From Xanthomonas sacchari (lineage in GTDB: Bacteria; Pseudomonadota; Gammaproteobacteria; Xanthomonadales; Xanthomonadaceae), in the NCBI RefSeq assembly GCF_024266585.1, contig NZ_CP100647.1:4135001-4199000 (forward strand): a stretch of DNA of 64,000 bases. Direction: 5' to 3'. The notes beneath the pieces were generated by a model. That model was not told the DNA's origin, did no database searches, and worked only from the letters and a program-made list of their open reading frames with translations. The translations under genes and the position numbers were made by a program. Positions within the stretch are counted from its first letter, which is position 1; each line of letters begins with the position of its first letter. Positions 9,818 through 18,545 of the stretch are shown in pieces.

Positions 9818-10597
9818 ATGTCGACCGCCCCCATCCTGAGCCTGCGCAGCTACGGCCGCGACGGTACCGCCCATCAGCATGACCACGTGCAATTGGTGCT
9901 GCCGCTGCACGGCACGCTGGAACTGGAAGTGGACGGCGGCGGCGCCTATCTGGACCGGTACCGCGCCGCCGTGGTCGCGCCGCAGACCCGGCATGCGCAG
10001 TGCGCGCTGGACGCCAACCGCTTCCTGATCGTCGATTGCGCCAGCGATGCCTTCGGCGACGCGGCGCTGGAGCGTCTGCGGCAACAGCCCTTCCTCGATC
10101 TGCCGCCACCGTTGCAGGCGCTGCTCGCCGCCCGGACGCCGCATCCAGACCTCGCTATCGCCCATGCCCGGGCCGGTGCCGCCGTGCTGGCCTGGCTGCA
10201 GGCGGGCACCGCGCCCCGCGGCTGGCAGCGGCTGCAGACGCTGTGCCGCCGCATCGAAGCCGCGCCCGGCCAGGACTGGCCGGTGCGACGCATGGCGCAA
10301 CTGGCGCACCTGAGCCCGAGCCGCCTGCACGCGCTGTTCCGCGCCACGCTGGGACGCACGCCGCAGGACTGGGTGGCGGCGCGGCGGTTGGACTGGGTCC
10401 GCCGGCAGCTGGCGCACGGCACCCGGCCGATCGCCGCCCTGGCCCAGGACAGCGGCTATGCCGACCAGAGCGCGCTGACCCGCGCACTGAAGCGCGCCAC
10501 CGTGCAGACCCCGGCCGCCTACCGCCGGCGCGCCAGGACAGGAGTCTGGGACAAGCCGGCCGGCGCCGACAGCGGCATGCTGGGCAGACACGGCTGA
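9818..10597 (+). CDS. AraC-family transcriptional regulator
   Basis: The product is 259 residues. The N-terminal cupin-like region has HQHDHVQLVLPLHG and a following beta-rich stretch, as in AraC regulators that sense small molecules. The C-terminal 100 residues hold two helix-turn-helix motifs: MAQLAHLSPSRLHALF and IAALAQDSGYADQSALTRAL. The gene directly precedes the EamA exporter on the same strand with a 26-bp gap. This is a common arrangement in which the regulator controls a metabolite exporter; the inducer is unknown. Confidence 0.9.
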   Translation: MSTAPILSLRSYGRDGTAHQHDHVQLVLPLHGTLELEVDGGGAYLDRYRAAVVAPQTRHAQCALDANRFLIVDCASDAFGDAALERLRQQPFLDLPPPLQALLAARTPHPDLAIAHARAGAAVLAWLQAGTAPRGWQRLQTLCRRIEAAPGQDWPVRRMAQLAHLSPSRLHALFRATLGRTPQDWVAARRLDWVRRQLAHGTRPIAALAQDSGYADQSALTRALKRATVQTPAAYRRRARTGVWDKPAGADSGMLGRHG

Positions 10598-10623
10598 TAC
10601 GGCCGCCACGGAAGCGAAACGCA

Positions 10624-11583
10624 ATGCGCGAACGTCTATGGGCAGGGGTCGGCAGCGGCATCGCCGCGGGCGCGCTGTGGGGCCTGGTGTTCCTGGTACC
10701 GCAGCTGCTGAGCGCATTTTCCCCGTTGCAACTGGCCGTCTCCCGCTACCTGGCCTATGGCGCCATCGCCGCGGTGGTGCTGCTGCCGCGCTGGCGCGCC
10801 GCGACCGCGCCGCTGGGCGCGGCCGAGTGGTGGGCGCTGCTGCGCCTGAGTCTGCTCGGCAACATCGTCTACTACGTGCTGCTGGGCTGCGCGGTGCAGT
10901 GGGCCGGCAGCGCCGCCACCGCGCTGATCATCGGCTTGCTGCCGGCAACGGTCACCGTGATCGGCTCGCGCGCGGCCGGCGCGGTCCGCTTGCGCCGGCT
11001 CGCCGCGCCCTGTGCGCTGTGCGTGCTCGGGGTGGCGCTGGTCGCGGTGCAGACCCTGGCCGTCGCGCGGCCGCACATTCCCGCCAGCCTCGGCCTGCGC
11101 GCGGCGGGACTGGCCTGCGCGATCGGCGCGCTGGCGTGCTGGACCACCTACTCGATCAAGAACGCGCGCTGGCTGCGGCGGCGCCCGGACCTGTCCGGAC
11201 GCGACTGGTCGCTGCTCACCGGCGTGGTCACCGGTGCGCTGGCCCTGGCGCTGGCGTTGCCGGCCTTCGCCGTGGCCGGCACGGCCCATGCCGGTGCCGA
11301 CTGGGTGCGCTTCTGGAGCATGGCGCTGGTGCTGGCGCTGTTCGCCTCGGTGATCGGCAACGCCTGCTGGAACCACGCCAGCCGGCTGCTGCCGCTGACC
11401 CTGGTCGGGCAGATGATCGTGTTCGAGACCGTGTTCGCGCTGCTGTACGGCTTCCTGTGGGAACAGCGTTGGCCGAGCGTGCTGGAGCTGCTGGCGATCG
11501 CCTGCCTGCTCGGCGGCGTGCTGTGGTGCACGCTGGTGCATGCACGGCCGCAGCCGCCCGCACAGGAAGCCAAGCCTGGTTAA
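10624..11583 (+). CDS. EamA/DMT-family exporter
   Basis: The product is 319 residues with about ten hydrophobic helices in two EamA repeats. The first repeat begins GIAAGALWGLVFLVPQLL. The second begins after the Arg-rich loop at about 180, with the helix LVLALFASVIGNACWNHASR. DMT transporters export amino acids, drugs or other small metabolites across the inner membrane. The likely partner is the AraC regulator 26 bp upstream. The specific substrate cannot be read from the sequence. Confidence 0.88.
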   Translation: MRERLWAGVGSGIAAGALWGLVFLVPQLLSAFSPLQLAVSRYLAYGAIAAVVLLPRWRAATAPLGAAEWWALLRLSLLGNIVYYVLLGCAVQWAGSAATALIIGLLPATVTVIGSRAAGAVRLRRLAAPCALCVLGVALVAVQTLAVARPHIPASLGLRAAGLACAIGALACWTTYSIKNARWLRRRPDLSGRDWSLLTGVVTGALALALALPAFAVAGTAHAGADWVRFWSMALVLALFASVIGNACWNHASRLLPLTLVGQMIVFETVFALLYGFLWEQRWPSVLELLAIACLLGGVLWCTLVHARPQPPAQEAKPG

Positions 11584-11629
11584 GCGGCGCTGCCTAGACT
11601 TTGCGCAGGTCCTCCACGGGAATCGCGCC

Positions 11630-12010
11630 ATGCCTACCGTCCTGCGCCGTTGCTGCCCCGCCCTCGTCCTGGCTGCCGCACTGGCCGGCTGCAGCTCCTC
11701 CACCGCTCCATCCGGCACAGCGGCGGATTCGGCCGCCAGCGCCAGCGCGCCTGCCGCGACCGGCAAGTGCGACGCCGTCCCCGACCACGCCTACGACCTG
11801 CCGGCCGGGCGCTTCGACGAAACCGCCCAGCAGTTGGCCCATGCCACCGGCTGCATGGTCGTGTACCGCGATCCCGGCCTGGCATCGCTGCACGTCAATG
11901 CAGTGAAGGGGCAGGTCAGCATCCGCCAGGCGCTGCATCAGGCGCTGGACGGCACCGCACTGCGGATCGCGCAGGAAAACGCGGACACGCTGACCGTCGT
12001 GCGCCGCTGA
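11630..12010 (+). CDS. Lipoprotein with a stand-alone STN domain
   Basis: The product is 126 residues with a lipobox LAGC (lipidated Cys21) after a short hydrophobic stretch. After a Ser/Ala-rich linker comes an STN-type domain: YDLPAGRFDETAQQLAHATG, then VVYRDPGLA, and GQVSIRQALHQALDGTALRI. STN domains usually sit at the N-terminus of signalling TonB receptors or secretins, where they contact an anti-sigma factor or the secretin channel. Here it is the whole protein. A 12-bp hairpin follows at 12023-12056. The role is unknown. Confidence 0.75.
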   Translation: MPTVLRRCCPALVLAAALAGCSSSTAPSGTAADSAASASAPAATGKCDAVPDHAYDLPAGRFDETAQQLAHATGCMVVYRDPGLASLHVNAVKGQVSIRQALHQALDGTALRIAQENADTLTVVRR

Positions 12011-12022
12011 CCCGGCGGCGGC

Positions 12023-12056
12023 GCGGTGGATTGCTACCATGACCGCAATCCACCGC
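12023..12056. terminator. Strong hairpin between two lipoprotein genes
   Basis: A perfect 12-bp stem (GCGGTGGATTGC at 12023-12034, GCAATCCACCGC at 12045-12056) with a 10-base loop lies 12 bases after the STN-lipoprotein stop. There is no T tract, so it may be an attenuator or RNA-stability element. It ends 13 bases before the next start codon. Confidence 0.55.
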
Positions 12057-12069
12057 ACGGAAGGTTGCC

Positions 12070-12477
12070 ATGCCCCGCCATTTCGCGTCGCTGCTGTGTT
12101 CCCTGTGCCTGCTCGCCGGCATGCTGCTGTCCAGCGCCTGCGCACGTAGCGAAACCGCCAAGCCGGCGGTGCCGGCCCCGGCCCCGACGGCATCCGCACC
12201 GGGCCTGCCGGTCAAGGTCGACAGCAGTTGCCGCACCGACGCCGATTGCACGGTCAAGAACGTCGGCAACTGCTGCGGCGCGATGCCGGCCTGCGTCAAC
12301 CGCGACAGCCCCACCGACCCGCAAGGGGTGATGGCGCAGTGCCAGGCCAGCGGGCGCATGAGCGTATGCGGCTCGCCCGCCATCGCCGGCTGCGCCTGCG
12401 TGTCCGGGCAATGCAGCGCGCGCCCCGCCCAAGCCGATACACTGCGCGCGCCCCTGCCTGCCGAACCCGTCCGCTGA
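12070..12477 (+). CDS. Cysteine-rich lipoprotein
   Basis: The product is 135 residues. The signal peptide ends in SSAC, giving lipidated Cys24. After a Pro/Ala linker the mature domain holds ten more cysteines in about 70 residues, including DC, GNCC, CQAS, GCAC and GQC spacings. This suggests up to five disulfides and a periplasmic or outer-membrane location. The layout resembles small disulfide-rich, inhibitor-like bacterial domains, but I do not recognise the family. Its stop overlaps the start of the deaminase gene by one base (TGATG), so the two are probably co-translated. Confidence 0.65.
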   Translation: MPRHFASLLCSLCLLAGMLLSSACARSETAKPAVPAPAPTASAPGLPVKVDSSCRTDADCTVKNVGNCCGAMPACVNRDSPTDPQGVMAQCQASGRMSVCGSPAIAGCACVSGQCSARPAQADTLRAPLPAEPVR

Positions 12478-13034
12478 TGCTCTACGCGCAAGTCCACCTC
12501 ACCCTGCCCGCCTGGATCCACGAGGCGATCGATCCGCAGGCCGTCTACGCCAGCGACGCCGACAAGGTGGCGCTGGCCATCGCGCTGTCGCGACTGAATG
12601 TCGAGCACGGCAGCGGCGGCCCGTTCGGTGCGGCGGTGTTCGACAGCGACCGCATCGTCGCGGTCGGCGTCAACCGCGTGGTGCCGCACAACACCTCGCT
12701 GGCCCATGCCGAGAACATGGCCTACATGCTGGCCCAGCAGCGGACGCAGAGCTTCCGCCTCAACGCGGCCCTGCCCGGCCCAGTCGCGCTGGCCACCTCG
12801 GCCCAGCCCTGTTGCCAGTGCTTCGGCGCCACCGTGTGGGCCGGCATCGACCGGCTGCTGATCGGCGCCCGCGCCGAGGATGTCGAATCGCTGACCGATT
12901 TCGACGAAGGCCCGCTGCCGGCCGACTGGGTCGGCGAACTCAACAAGCGCGGCATCGCCGTCGTGCGCGACCTGCACCGCGACGACGCGCGCGCGGTACT
13001 CGCCCACTACGGCCAGCACGGCCCGCAGTACTGA
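12477..13034 (+). CDS. Nucleoside/guanine deaminase-like zinc enzyme
   Basis: The product is 185 residues of the cytidine-deaminase-like superfamily. Zinc ligands and the catalytic acid are His77 and Glu79 in HAE and Cys112/Cys115 in PCCQC. The region GGPFGAAVFDSDRIVAVGVN matches the guanine-deaminase and tRNA-adenosine-deaminase type of substrate strand. It is expected to hydrolyse an amino group from a purine or related base in the cytoplasm; the substrate is not certain. ATG 12477 overlaps the stop of the Cys-rich lipoprotein gene. The reading frame is open further upstream, but only through the lipoprotein gene. Confidence 0.82.
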   Translation: MLYAQVHLTLPAWIHEAIDPQAVYASDADKVALAIALSRLNVEHGSGGPFGAAVFDSDRIVAVGVNRVVPHNTSLAHAENMAYMLAQQRTQSFRLNAALPGPVALATSAQPCCQCFGATVWAGIDRLLIGARAEDVESLTDFDEGPLPADWVGELNKRGIAVVRDLHRDDARAVLAHYGQHGPQY

Positions 13035-13048
13035 AGGCCCCCGCTTCG

Positions 13049-13597
13049 ATGCACGCGACCACGACGCCCGCCGTCCTCACCCCGAACGTGACGATCCGGC
13101 GCCTGGCCCTTGCCGATGCCTCCGCACTGAAGGCCTGCCGTCTGGCCGGGTTGCAGGAAGCGCCAGAGGCCTTCATGACGACCGCTGCCGAGGTCGAGGC
13201 GACGCCGCTGGCGCAGTTCGAAGCCGAGCTGGCCGATACCGACATCCACTATGCCGGCGCGTTCGATGGCGAGCGGCTGGTGGGCTTCATGCGCAGCGTG
13301 CGTTTCTTGCGACGCGCGCGGCGCCACGTCGCCGAAGTGCGCAGCGTGGTGGTGATGGCGTCGCATCGCCGGCAGGGCATCGCCGGCCGCCTGCTCTCGC
13401 AGCTGATCGAACAGGCGCACAGCAGCGGTATCGAAGCCTTGCTGCTGACCGTGATCGCCGACAATCTGCCGGCCCGCCGCCTGTACGAGATGGCCGGCTT
13501 CAGCGTCTACGGGATCGAGCCGCTCGCAATCCGCCGCGACGGCCGATACCACGATCAGATCCTCATGCGCCTGGCATTGCAGGCGCCGGGTCGATGA
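13049..13597 (+). CDS. GNAT-family N-acetyltransferase
   Basis: The product is 182 residues. It has the acetyl-CoA binding motif A: VVVMASHRRQGIAGRLLSQL, with the R-x-x-G-I-A-G phosphate-binding loop, followed by ALLLTVIADNLPARRLYEMAGF (motif B). It is soluble and probably acetylates a small molecule or protein amine. The gene starts 14 bases after the deaminase stop, suggesting a short operon with it. Specificity is unknown. Confidence 0.88.
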   Translation: MHATTTPAVLTPNVTIRRLALADASALKACRLAGLQEAPEAFMTTAAEVEATPLAQFEAELADTDIHYAGAFDGERLVGFMRSVRFLRRARRHVAEVRSVVVMASHRRQGIAGRLLSQLIEQAHSSGIEALLLTVIADNLPARRLYEMAGFSVYGIEPLAIRRDGRYHDQILMRLALQAPGR

Positions 13598-13646
13598 GTA
13601 CCCACGCACCAGCCGTGTCGCGCCGCCTTGCAGAGCGGAGGCGCCC

Positions 13647-14693
13647 ATGAAGAGCGCCGGCCTGCTGTGCTATTGCCGCCAGGGCTTCGAACCGGAGCTG
13701 GCGGCCGAACTGACCCAGCGCGCGGCCGACGCCGGGCTGGCCGGCTATGCCCGCACCCAGCGCAACCAGGGCTACGCGGTGTTCGCCTGCGAGGACCCGC
13801 AACTGGCCGCGGCGCTGCCTTGGCGCACGCTGGTGTTCGCCCGCCAGACGCTGGCGCTGATCGCCGAGTTGCCCGGGCTGGATCCGGCCGATCGCATCGC
13901 GCCGATGCTGGAGGCGCTGCAGGGTCTGCCCAGGCTCGGCGATGTGTGGGTGGAGCATCCGGATTCGGACACGGCCAAGCCGCTGGCCGGGCTGGCGCGC
14001 AGTTTCGGCAACGCGCTGCGTCCGGCGCTGCGCAAGGCCGGCCTGCTCACGCCCAAGGAAGACCCGCGACTGCCGCGCCTGCACGTGCTGTTCGTCGCTG
14101 GCGATCATGCGTTGCTGGGCCTGGCCCAGCCCGACGATGCCGCGCCCTGGCCGCTGGGCATCCCGCGCCTGCGCCTGCTGCCCGAGGCGCCCTCGCGTTC
14201 TGCGCTGAAGCTGGAAGAAGCGCTGCTGGCGCTGCTGACCCCGCACGAGCGCGAGACGCTGCTGCGCCCGGGCATGCGCGCCGCCGACCTCGGTGCCGCC
14301 CCCGGCGGCTGGACCTGGGTGCTGACCCGCCAGCACCTGCACGTGACCAGCGTGGACAACGGCCCTCTGCGCCAGCACGTGCTCGACAGCGGCCTGGTCA
14401 CCCACCTGCGCGCCGACGGCTTCCACTGGAAGCCCGCCCAGCCGCTGGATTGGATGGTCTGCGACATGGTCGAGCAACCGCGCCGCGTCGCCGAGCGGAT
14501 GGCCACCTGGTTCCGCGAGGGCTGGTGCCGGCACGCGATCTTCAATCTGAAGCTGCCGATGAAGAAGCGCTGGGACGAGACCCGGCTGTGCCTGGACCTG
14601 TTCGCCGAACGCGCCGAGCGCCCGCTGCAACTGCGCGCCAAGCAGCTCTACCACGACCGCGAAGAGATCACCGTGCTGGCGATACCGGGCTGA
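13647..14693 (+). CDS. rlmM: 23S rRNA 2'-O-ribose C2498 methyltransferase
   Basis: RlmM methylates the ribose of C2498 in 23S rRNA using S-adenosylmethionine. The 348-residue product has the N-terminal THUMP-like region (FEPELAAELTQRAADAG). The Rossmann methyltransferase core contains the SAM loop ADLGAAPGGWTW (Asp214-Trp222) and DWMVCDMVEQP. The C-terminal RHAIFNLKLPMKKRW carries the conserved lysine. Length and motifs match the family well. A REP pair follows. Confidence 0.95.
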   Translation: MKSAGLLCYCRQGFEPELAAELTQRAADAGLAGYARTQRNQGYAVFACEDPQLAAALPWRTLVFARQTLALIAELPGLDPADRIAPMLEALQGLPRLGDVWVEHPDSDTAKPLAGLARSFGNALRPALRKAGLLTPKEDPRLPRLHVLFVAGDHALLGLAQPDDAAPWPLGIPRLRLLPEAPSRSALKLEEALLALLTPHERETLLRPGMRAADLGAAPGGWTWVLTRQHLHVTSVDNGPLRQHVLDSGLVTHLRADGFHWKPAQPLDWMVCDMVEQPRRVAERMATWFREGWCRHAIFNLKLPMKKRWDETRLCLDLFAERAERPLQLRAKQLYHDREEITVLAIPG

Positions 14694-14728
14694 ACGGCCG
14701 CACGCACACCTCCGGTCTTTCCGGTTTT

Positions 14729-14795
14729 CGGTAGGAACGGCTTCAGCCGCGACGGCTTTCCTGGGAATGCCTGTGGCGGCTGAAGCCGCTCCTAC
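14729..14795. repeat. Inverted REP pair
   Basis: GTAGGAACGGCTTCAGCCGC at 14729 faces GCGGCTGAAGCCGCTCCTAC ending at 14795. It lies between the convergent rlmM and Gfo/Idh/MocA genes and can form a large hairpin, perhaps serving as a bidirectional terminator. Confidence 0.85.
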
Positions 14796-14818
14796 GCGCA
14801 GCACCTTGCCACCGCCCG

Positions 14819-15934
14819 CTACAGCACGATCCGCGCCCCATCCGCGCGCGCCGAGCGCTGGATCGCTTCGACGATGCGGATGTCGCGCAGGCCTTCCTCG
14901 CCGGGCACGCGCAGCGGCGTGCCCTGCAGGATCGCCAGCGCGTCCTCGTCCATCTGCAGCGCCTGCTGGTGCCGCACCCGCGCGTCGAACAGGCGGCCAT
15001 CGCTGGCCCGGCCGCGCACGCCGTCGTAGGCCTGGAACGGCGCCAGTTCGTACCAGCCGTTCGCGCACTCGGCACGCAGCAGGTTCATGCTGCGGCCGAA
15101 ACTGGCCGCGCAGGTGGCGATCACCTCGTGCGGGAACTCCAGGGTGAACTGCATGTGCTCGTCGACCTCGTCGAACAGCGCCGGCCGATCCGTGGAACGC
15201 CGCGCGCTGACCGCCAGCGGCTCGGCGCCGACCGTGTAGCGCGCCGCGTTGAGCGGATACACGCCCATGTCGTACATCGCGCCGCCGCCGTACTGCGCGC
15301 GCAGCCGCCATGGCCGCTGCGCCGGGTCGGTGTCGCCGTAGCCGGCGTAGCCCGCCTCCGCGCGCACGCTGCGCATCGCGCCGAACGGGCGTTCGCCGGC
15401 CAGGGCGATGAGGCGCCGGGTGTTGGGCTCGTGCTGCATGCGGTAGCCGATGCTCAGCCGCACCTTGTTGCGCGCGCAGGCGGCGATCATCGCCTGCGCC
15501 TGCTCGGCGTGCAGCGCCATCGGCTTCTCGCACCACACGTGCTTGCCGGCGGCCGCGGCGCGCAGGCTCAACGGCGCATGCAGGTGCGGCGGCGTGACCA
15601 CATACACCACGTCGATGTCCGGGTTGTCGGCGATGCGCTCCAGGTCGTCGTAGCTGTAGACGTTGCGATCCGGGATGCGATAGCGCGCCTGCCACTGCGG
15701 GATCTTCTGCGGCGAGCCGGTGACGATGCCGGCCAGGCGGCAGTGCTTGGTCAGGGTGAGGCCCGGGGCCAGCCGATCGCTGGCGTACTGGCCCAGCCCG
15801 ACCAGGGCCACGCCAAGCGGCTTGCGGCGCCGTGCCGGCACGGCGGCCCAGGCGGGCGATCCCAACAGGCCGGCGGCACCGGCGGACAGGCCGGCCAGCA
15901 ACAGGCGGCGGCGATTCGGCGAGGACGGCTTCAT
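14819..15934 (-). CDS. Tat-exported Gfo/Idh/MocA-family oxidoreductase
   Basis: The product is 371 residues. The N-terminus NRRRLLLAGLSAGAAG is a twin-arginine-like signal with an Arg run and hydrophobic core, so export in folded form is likely. The mature protein has the Rossmann motif VALVGLGQYASDRL, the EKP sugar-dehydrogenase signature (HVWCEKPMAL) and the C-terminal alpha/beta domain with GGGAMYDMGVYPLNAARY. Such enzymes oxidise or rearrange sugars with NAD(P); a periplasmic member presumably keeps its cofactor bound. It diverges from the SMP-30-like secreted gene. ATG 15934 opens the signal peptide. Confidence 0.88.
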   Translation of the reverse strand: MKPSSPNRRRLLLAGLSAGAAGLLGSPAWAAVPARRRKPLGVALVGLGQYASDRLAPGLTLTKHCRLAGIVTGSPQKIPQWQARYRIPDRNVYSYDDLERIADNPDIDVVYVVTPPHLHAPLSLRAAAAGKHVWCEKPMALHAEQAQAMIAACARNKVRLSIGYRMQHEPNTRRLIALAGERPFGAMRSVRAEAGYAGYGDTDPAQRPWRLRAQYGGGAMYDMGVYPLNAARYTVGAEPLAVSARRSTDRPALFDEVDEHMQFTLEFPHEVIATCAASFGRSMNLLRAECANGWYELAPFQAYDGVRGRASDGRLFDARVRHQQALQMDEDALAILQGTPLRVPGEEGLRDIRIVEAIQRSARADGARIVL

Positions 15935-16059
15935 GCGCAACTCCGACCGGAAGGGTTCCCCACCCTAACCGCTCGCGCGGCATCGGCACTGTGAGCGCTA
16001 TCGCGCGATGCGGCGGGGCCTCTGGCACACTGCCGCCTCCCCCGCCGTCCGGACACCCG

Positions 16060-16959
16060 ATGCGCTGCCGCCCCTTGCTCGCCGCCCTCGCCCTGCTGCT
16101 GGCCTCCCCGGCCGGCGCGCAGGACGCCCTGTTCCGCGCCCGCGACCTGGTCGGCGACGGCGTGTTCACCGACAAGATCGAAGGTCCTGCGACCGGCCCC
16201 GATGGCGCGCTGTACGTGGTCAATTTCGCCTACGACGGCAGCATCGGCCGGGTCCAGCGCGATGCCGACGGCCACGCACAGGCGAGCCTGTTCGTGGATC
16301 TTCCTGACGGCAGCATCGGCAACGGCATCCGCTTCGACCGCCGCGGGCGCATGTATGTGGCCGACTATGGCCGGCACCGCATCCTGCGCATCGCGTTGCC
16401 GAGCAAGCGCATCGAGGTCTATGCCACGCTGCCGGGCGCGTTCCAGCCCAACGACATCGCGACGGCGCCGGACGGCACCCTGTATGCCAGCGACCCGGAC
16501 TGGAAGCACAACGGCGGCCAGCTGTGGCGCATCGACCGCGACCGCAGCGCGCATCTGATCGAGACCGGCATGGGCACCACCAACGGCATCGAGGTCAGTC
16601 CCGACGGCAAGCGCCTGTACGTCAACGAGAGCGTGCAGCGGCGGATCTGGGTCTACGACCGGGCCGCCGACGGCAGCCTGTCGCACAAGCGGCTGTTCGC
16701 CAGCTTCGCCGACGCCGGCCTGGACGGCATGCGCTGCGACGTCGACGGCAACCTGTACGTGGCCCGCTACGACGCAGGCAAGGTGATCGTGCTGGCGCCC
16801 GACGGCACGCTGCTGCACGAGGTCGCGACCAAGGGCCGCAAGCCCACTAACCTGGCCTTCGGCGGCGCCGACGGACGCGATGTCGACGTGACCCTGCAGG
16901 ACCGCGGCGCGATCGAAATCTTCCGCAGCGACCGCCCCGGACGCGAGCACGGACGCTGA
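16060..16959 (+). CDS. Secreted SMP-30/gluconolactonase-like beta-propeller protein
   Basis: The product is 299 residues with a signal peptide (about 1-20, ending AGAQ). The mature part is a six-bladed propeller with repeated DG-x-LY strands: PDGALYVVNFAYDG, RRGRMYVADYGRHR, PDGTLYASDPDW, PDGKRLYVNESVQRR and VDGNLYVARYDAGK. This is typical of SMP-30/gluconolaconase/LRE proteins, which hydrolyse sugar lactones with a divalent metal. Divergence from a Tat-exported sugar-dehydrogenase-like gene suggests a joint periplasmic sugar pathway. This is inference. Confidence 0.82.
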   Translation: MRCRPLLAALALLLASPAGAQDALFRARDLVGDGVFTDKIEGPATGPDGALYVVNFAYDGSIGRVQRDADGHAQASLFVDLPDGSIGNGIRFDRRGRMYVADYGRHRILRIALPSKRIEVYATLPGAFQPNDIATAPDGTLYASDPDWKHNGGQLWRIDRDRSAHLIETGMGTTNGIEVSPDGKRLYVNESVQRRIWVYDRAADGSLSHKRLFASFADAGLDGMRCDVDGNLYVARYDAGKVIVLAPDGTLLHEVATKGRKPTNLAFGGADGRDVDVTLQDRGAIEIFRSDRPGREHGR

Positions 16960-17040
16960 TGGGATGCGTATCGCAGCGGCGTCTCAGTCCGCGCAATGGC
17001 CGCCTGGCATCCTGGCTGCACTGACTGGAGGGGCGCGCAC

Positions 17041-17763
17041 ATGCAGCCGATCGAACTGAACAACCCGGCCGGCTTCGCCGACGAATTCCTGCGCCTGACC
17101 CTGTTGCAGGGCTTCCAGTCGCTGACCAAGCGCGACCTGGAGCTGCTGATCTTCGTGTTGCTGGAACGCGACGGCGCGATCTCGCGCAGCGATTCCAACA
17201 ACGCGGTGGCGATGCGCCTGCGGGTGACCCCGGCCAAGGTCAAGGGCCTGCGCCGCGACGGCTATGCGCGCTGGCGCGCGCTGGTGCCGGAGGACAACGA
17301 GGCGGCGCTGCAGCGCATCGTCGCCACGGTGCTCACCGAGGACAACCTGCGCGCCGGGGCCAAGCACGTCAGCGAGCGCAGCAAGAAGGACGGCTTCCTG
17401 GCGATTCGCATCGAACACCCCGACGACCAGCAGCGCTTCGAACAGGCCATCGTCGAGGTCGGCGCCATGCCCGTGTACGAACGCAACCGCGACGTGATGG
17501 CGGTGCGCTTCGACACGCTGCTGAAGATCGCCGAGCGCTGGGGCTACCTGCAGCCGGAACCGGAGAAGGTGGCGCAGGCACTGCAGAAGCTGGCGCCCAC
17601 CGCCGAAGAGGTCGCCGACCTGTTGAAGAAGGACGTGAGCAAGCTACGCTGGGAGGACGTGCGCCGCGCCCTCAACAGCCTCGGCGCCAAGGCCGTCGCC
17701 AGCACCGCCGAGGGCGGGCTGAAGGGCCTGTTGAAGCTCGCGTTTCCGTTCATCCCCGGCTGA
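17041..17763 (+). CDS. Unrecognised 240-residue protein with a possible winged-helix-like N-terminal region
   Basis: I do not recognise this protein. It is soluble, without signal peptide or membrane helix. The N-terminal part (about 20-75) contains LTKRDLELLIFVLLERDG followed by a predicted helix-turn-helix (NAVAMRLRVTPAKVKGLRR). The C-terminal half has a long Lys/Glu-rich helical stretch (VAQALQKLAPTAEEVADLLKK) and ends in a Gly-rich hydrophobic tail. ATG 17041 was chosen because GGAGGGG lies 6-12 bases before it. It sits alone between the SMP-30-like gene and an EF-hand gene, with no operon partner to hint at function. Confidence 0.6.
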   Translation: MQPIELNNPAGFADEFLRLTLLQGFQSLTKRDLELLIFVLLERDGAISRSDSNNAVAMRLRVTPAKVKGLRRDGYARWRALVPEDNEAALQRIVATVLTEDNLRAGAKHVSERSKKDGFLAIRIEHPDDQQRFEQAIVEVGAMPVYERNRDVMAVRFDTLLKIAERWGYLQPEPEKVAQALQKLAPTAEEVADLLKKDVSKLRWEDVRRALNSLGAKAVASTAEGGLKGLLKLAFPFIPG

Positions 17764-17803
17764 GCGCCGGGGCCGCCTTCCATCGCCGTTCCGGAGTTTC
17801 GTC

Positions 17804-18205
17804 GTGTCCATGCCCTGCCGTTCCCTCGCCCTGCTCTGCTGCCTGTGCGCCTGCGCCGCGCCGGCCGCGGCGCAGAACCTCACCGCCACCTCCAGCGCCA
17901 CCACCGAACCGCTGCGCGATGCGCCGGTCAACGTGCGCGCGCAGCCGCTCAGCAGCGGTGTGGTCACCCACCAGGTGCAGTTGCCGGTGACGCCCGGCGA
18001 AGCGCCGGTGACCGTGCGCAGCATCCAGCCCGACCGCGTCGCCGGCAGCTACCGCATCGACTTCGAGGCATTGGACACCGACCACGACGGCTACATCAGC
18101 CGCAGCGAAGCGCAGGCCAACCCGTCGCTGGCCGACGAGTTCGATGCGTTGGACACCTCCCACAGCGGCCGCCTCAGCCGCGCGCAGCTGGCCGGCTGGC
18201 TGTAG
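17804..18205 (+). CDS. Secreted EF-hand protein
   Basis: The product is 133 residues. It has a signal peptide (about 1-23). The first EF-hand loop, DTDHDGYISRSE, has calcium-ligand residues in the canonical positions. A second loop, DTSHSGRLSRAQ, lacks the final acidic residue. GTG 17804 is 7 bases from a GGAG ribosome binding site; ATG 17810 is the alternative. A paralogue lies at 18546-18866, separated by a REP pair and a promoter region. It is probably periplasmic and calcium-binding. Confidence 0.78.
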   Translation: MSMPCRSLALLCCLCACAAPAAAQNLTATSSATTEPLRDAPVNVRAQPLSSGVVTHQVQLPVTPGEAPVTVRSIQPDRVAGSYRIDFEALDTDHDGYISRSEAQANPSLADEFDALDTSHSGRLSRAQLAGWL

Positions 18206-18545
18206 GGCCTCTCTCGTCACGCCGGGACACGTTCTGTAGGAGCGGCTTCAGCCGCGACGGGGGCGTCACCGGTAAACCCGTCGCGGCTGAAGCCGCTCCT
18301 ACGAGGCAAGCTGCATCCGGCTTGCGTGCCGCGGGAGCAGGTGATGCGAAGTGCGCTGTATCGCGCCGACATGCGTCCGGCACCGCCATGGCCGACGCCG
18401 GGGCAGCGTCGGCCGCGTTGGGGGGCGTAGTGGAAACGCTTGCTAAACGGCGCCGGCGCAGACGTGCGCAAGCCCGATTTTTTAGCGTCGATTAATTCGA
18501 TCGGGCCTATGTTCTTGACTCCTTCCCAGCAACAGGAGTCGTGCC
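18206..18545. repeat. Intergenic region with inverted REP pair
   Basis: A REP pair at 18236-18302 (GTAGGAGCGGCTTCAGCCGC facing its complement ending CCTAC) probably ends the first EF-hand transcript. The rest of the gap has no gene. Near 18475-18505 is an AT-richer stretch (TTTTTTAGCGTCGATTAATT). The AACAGGAG ribosome binding site of the next gene lies at about 18531. Confidence 0.75.
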
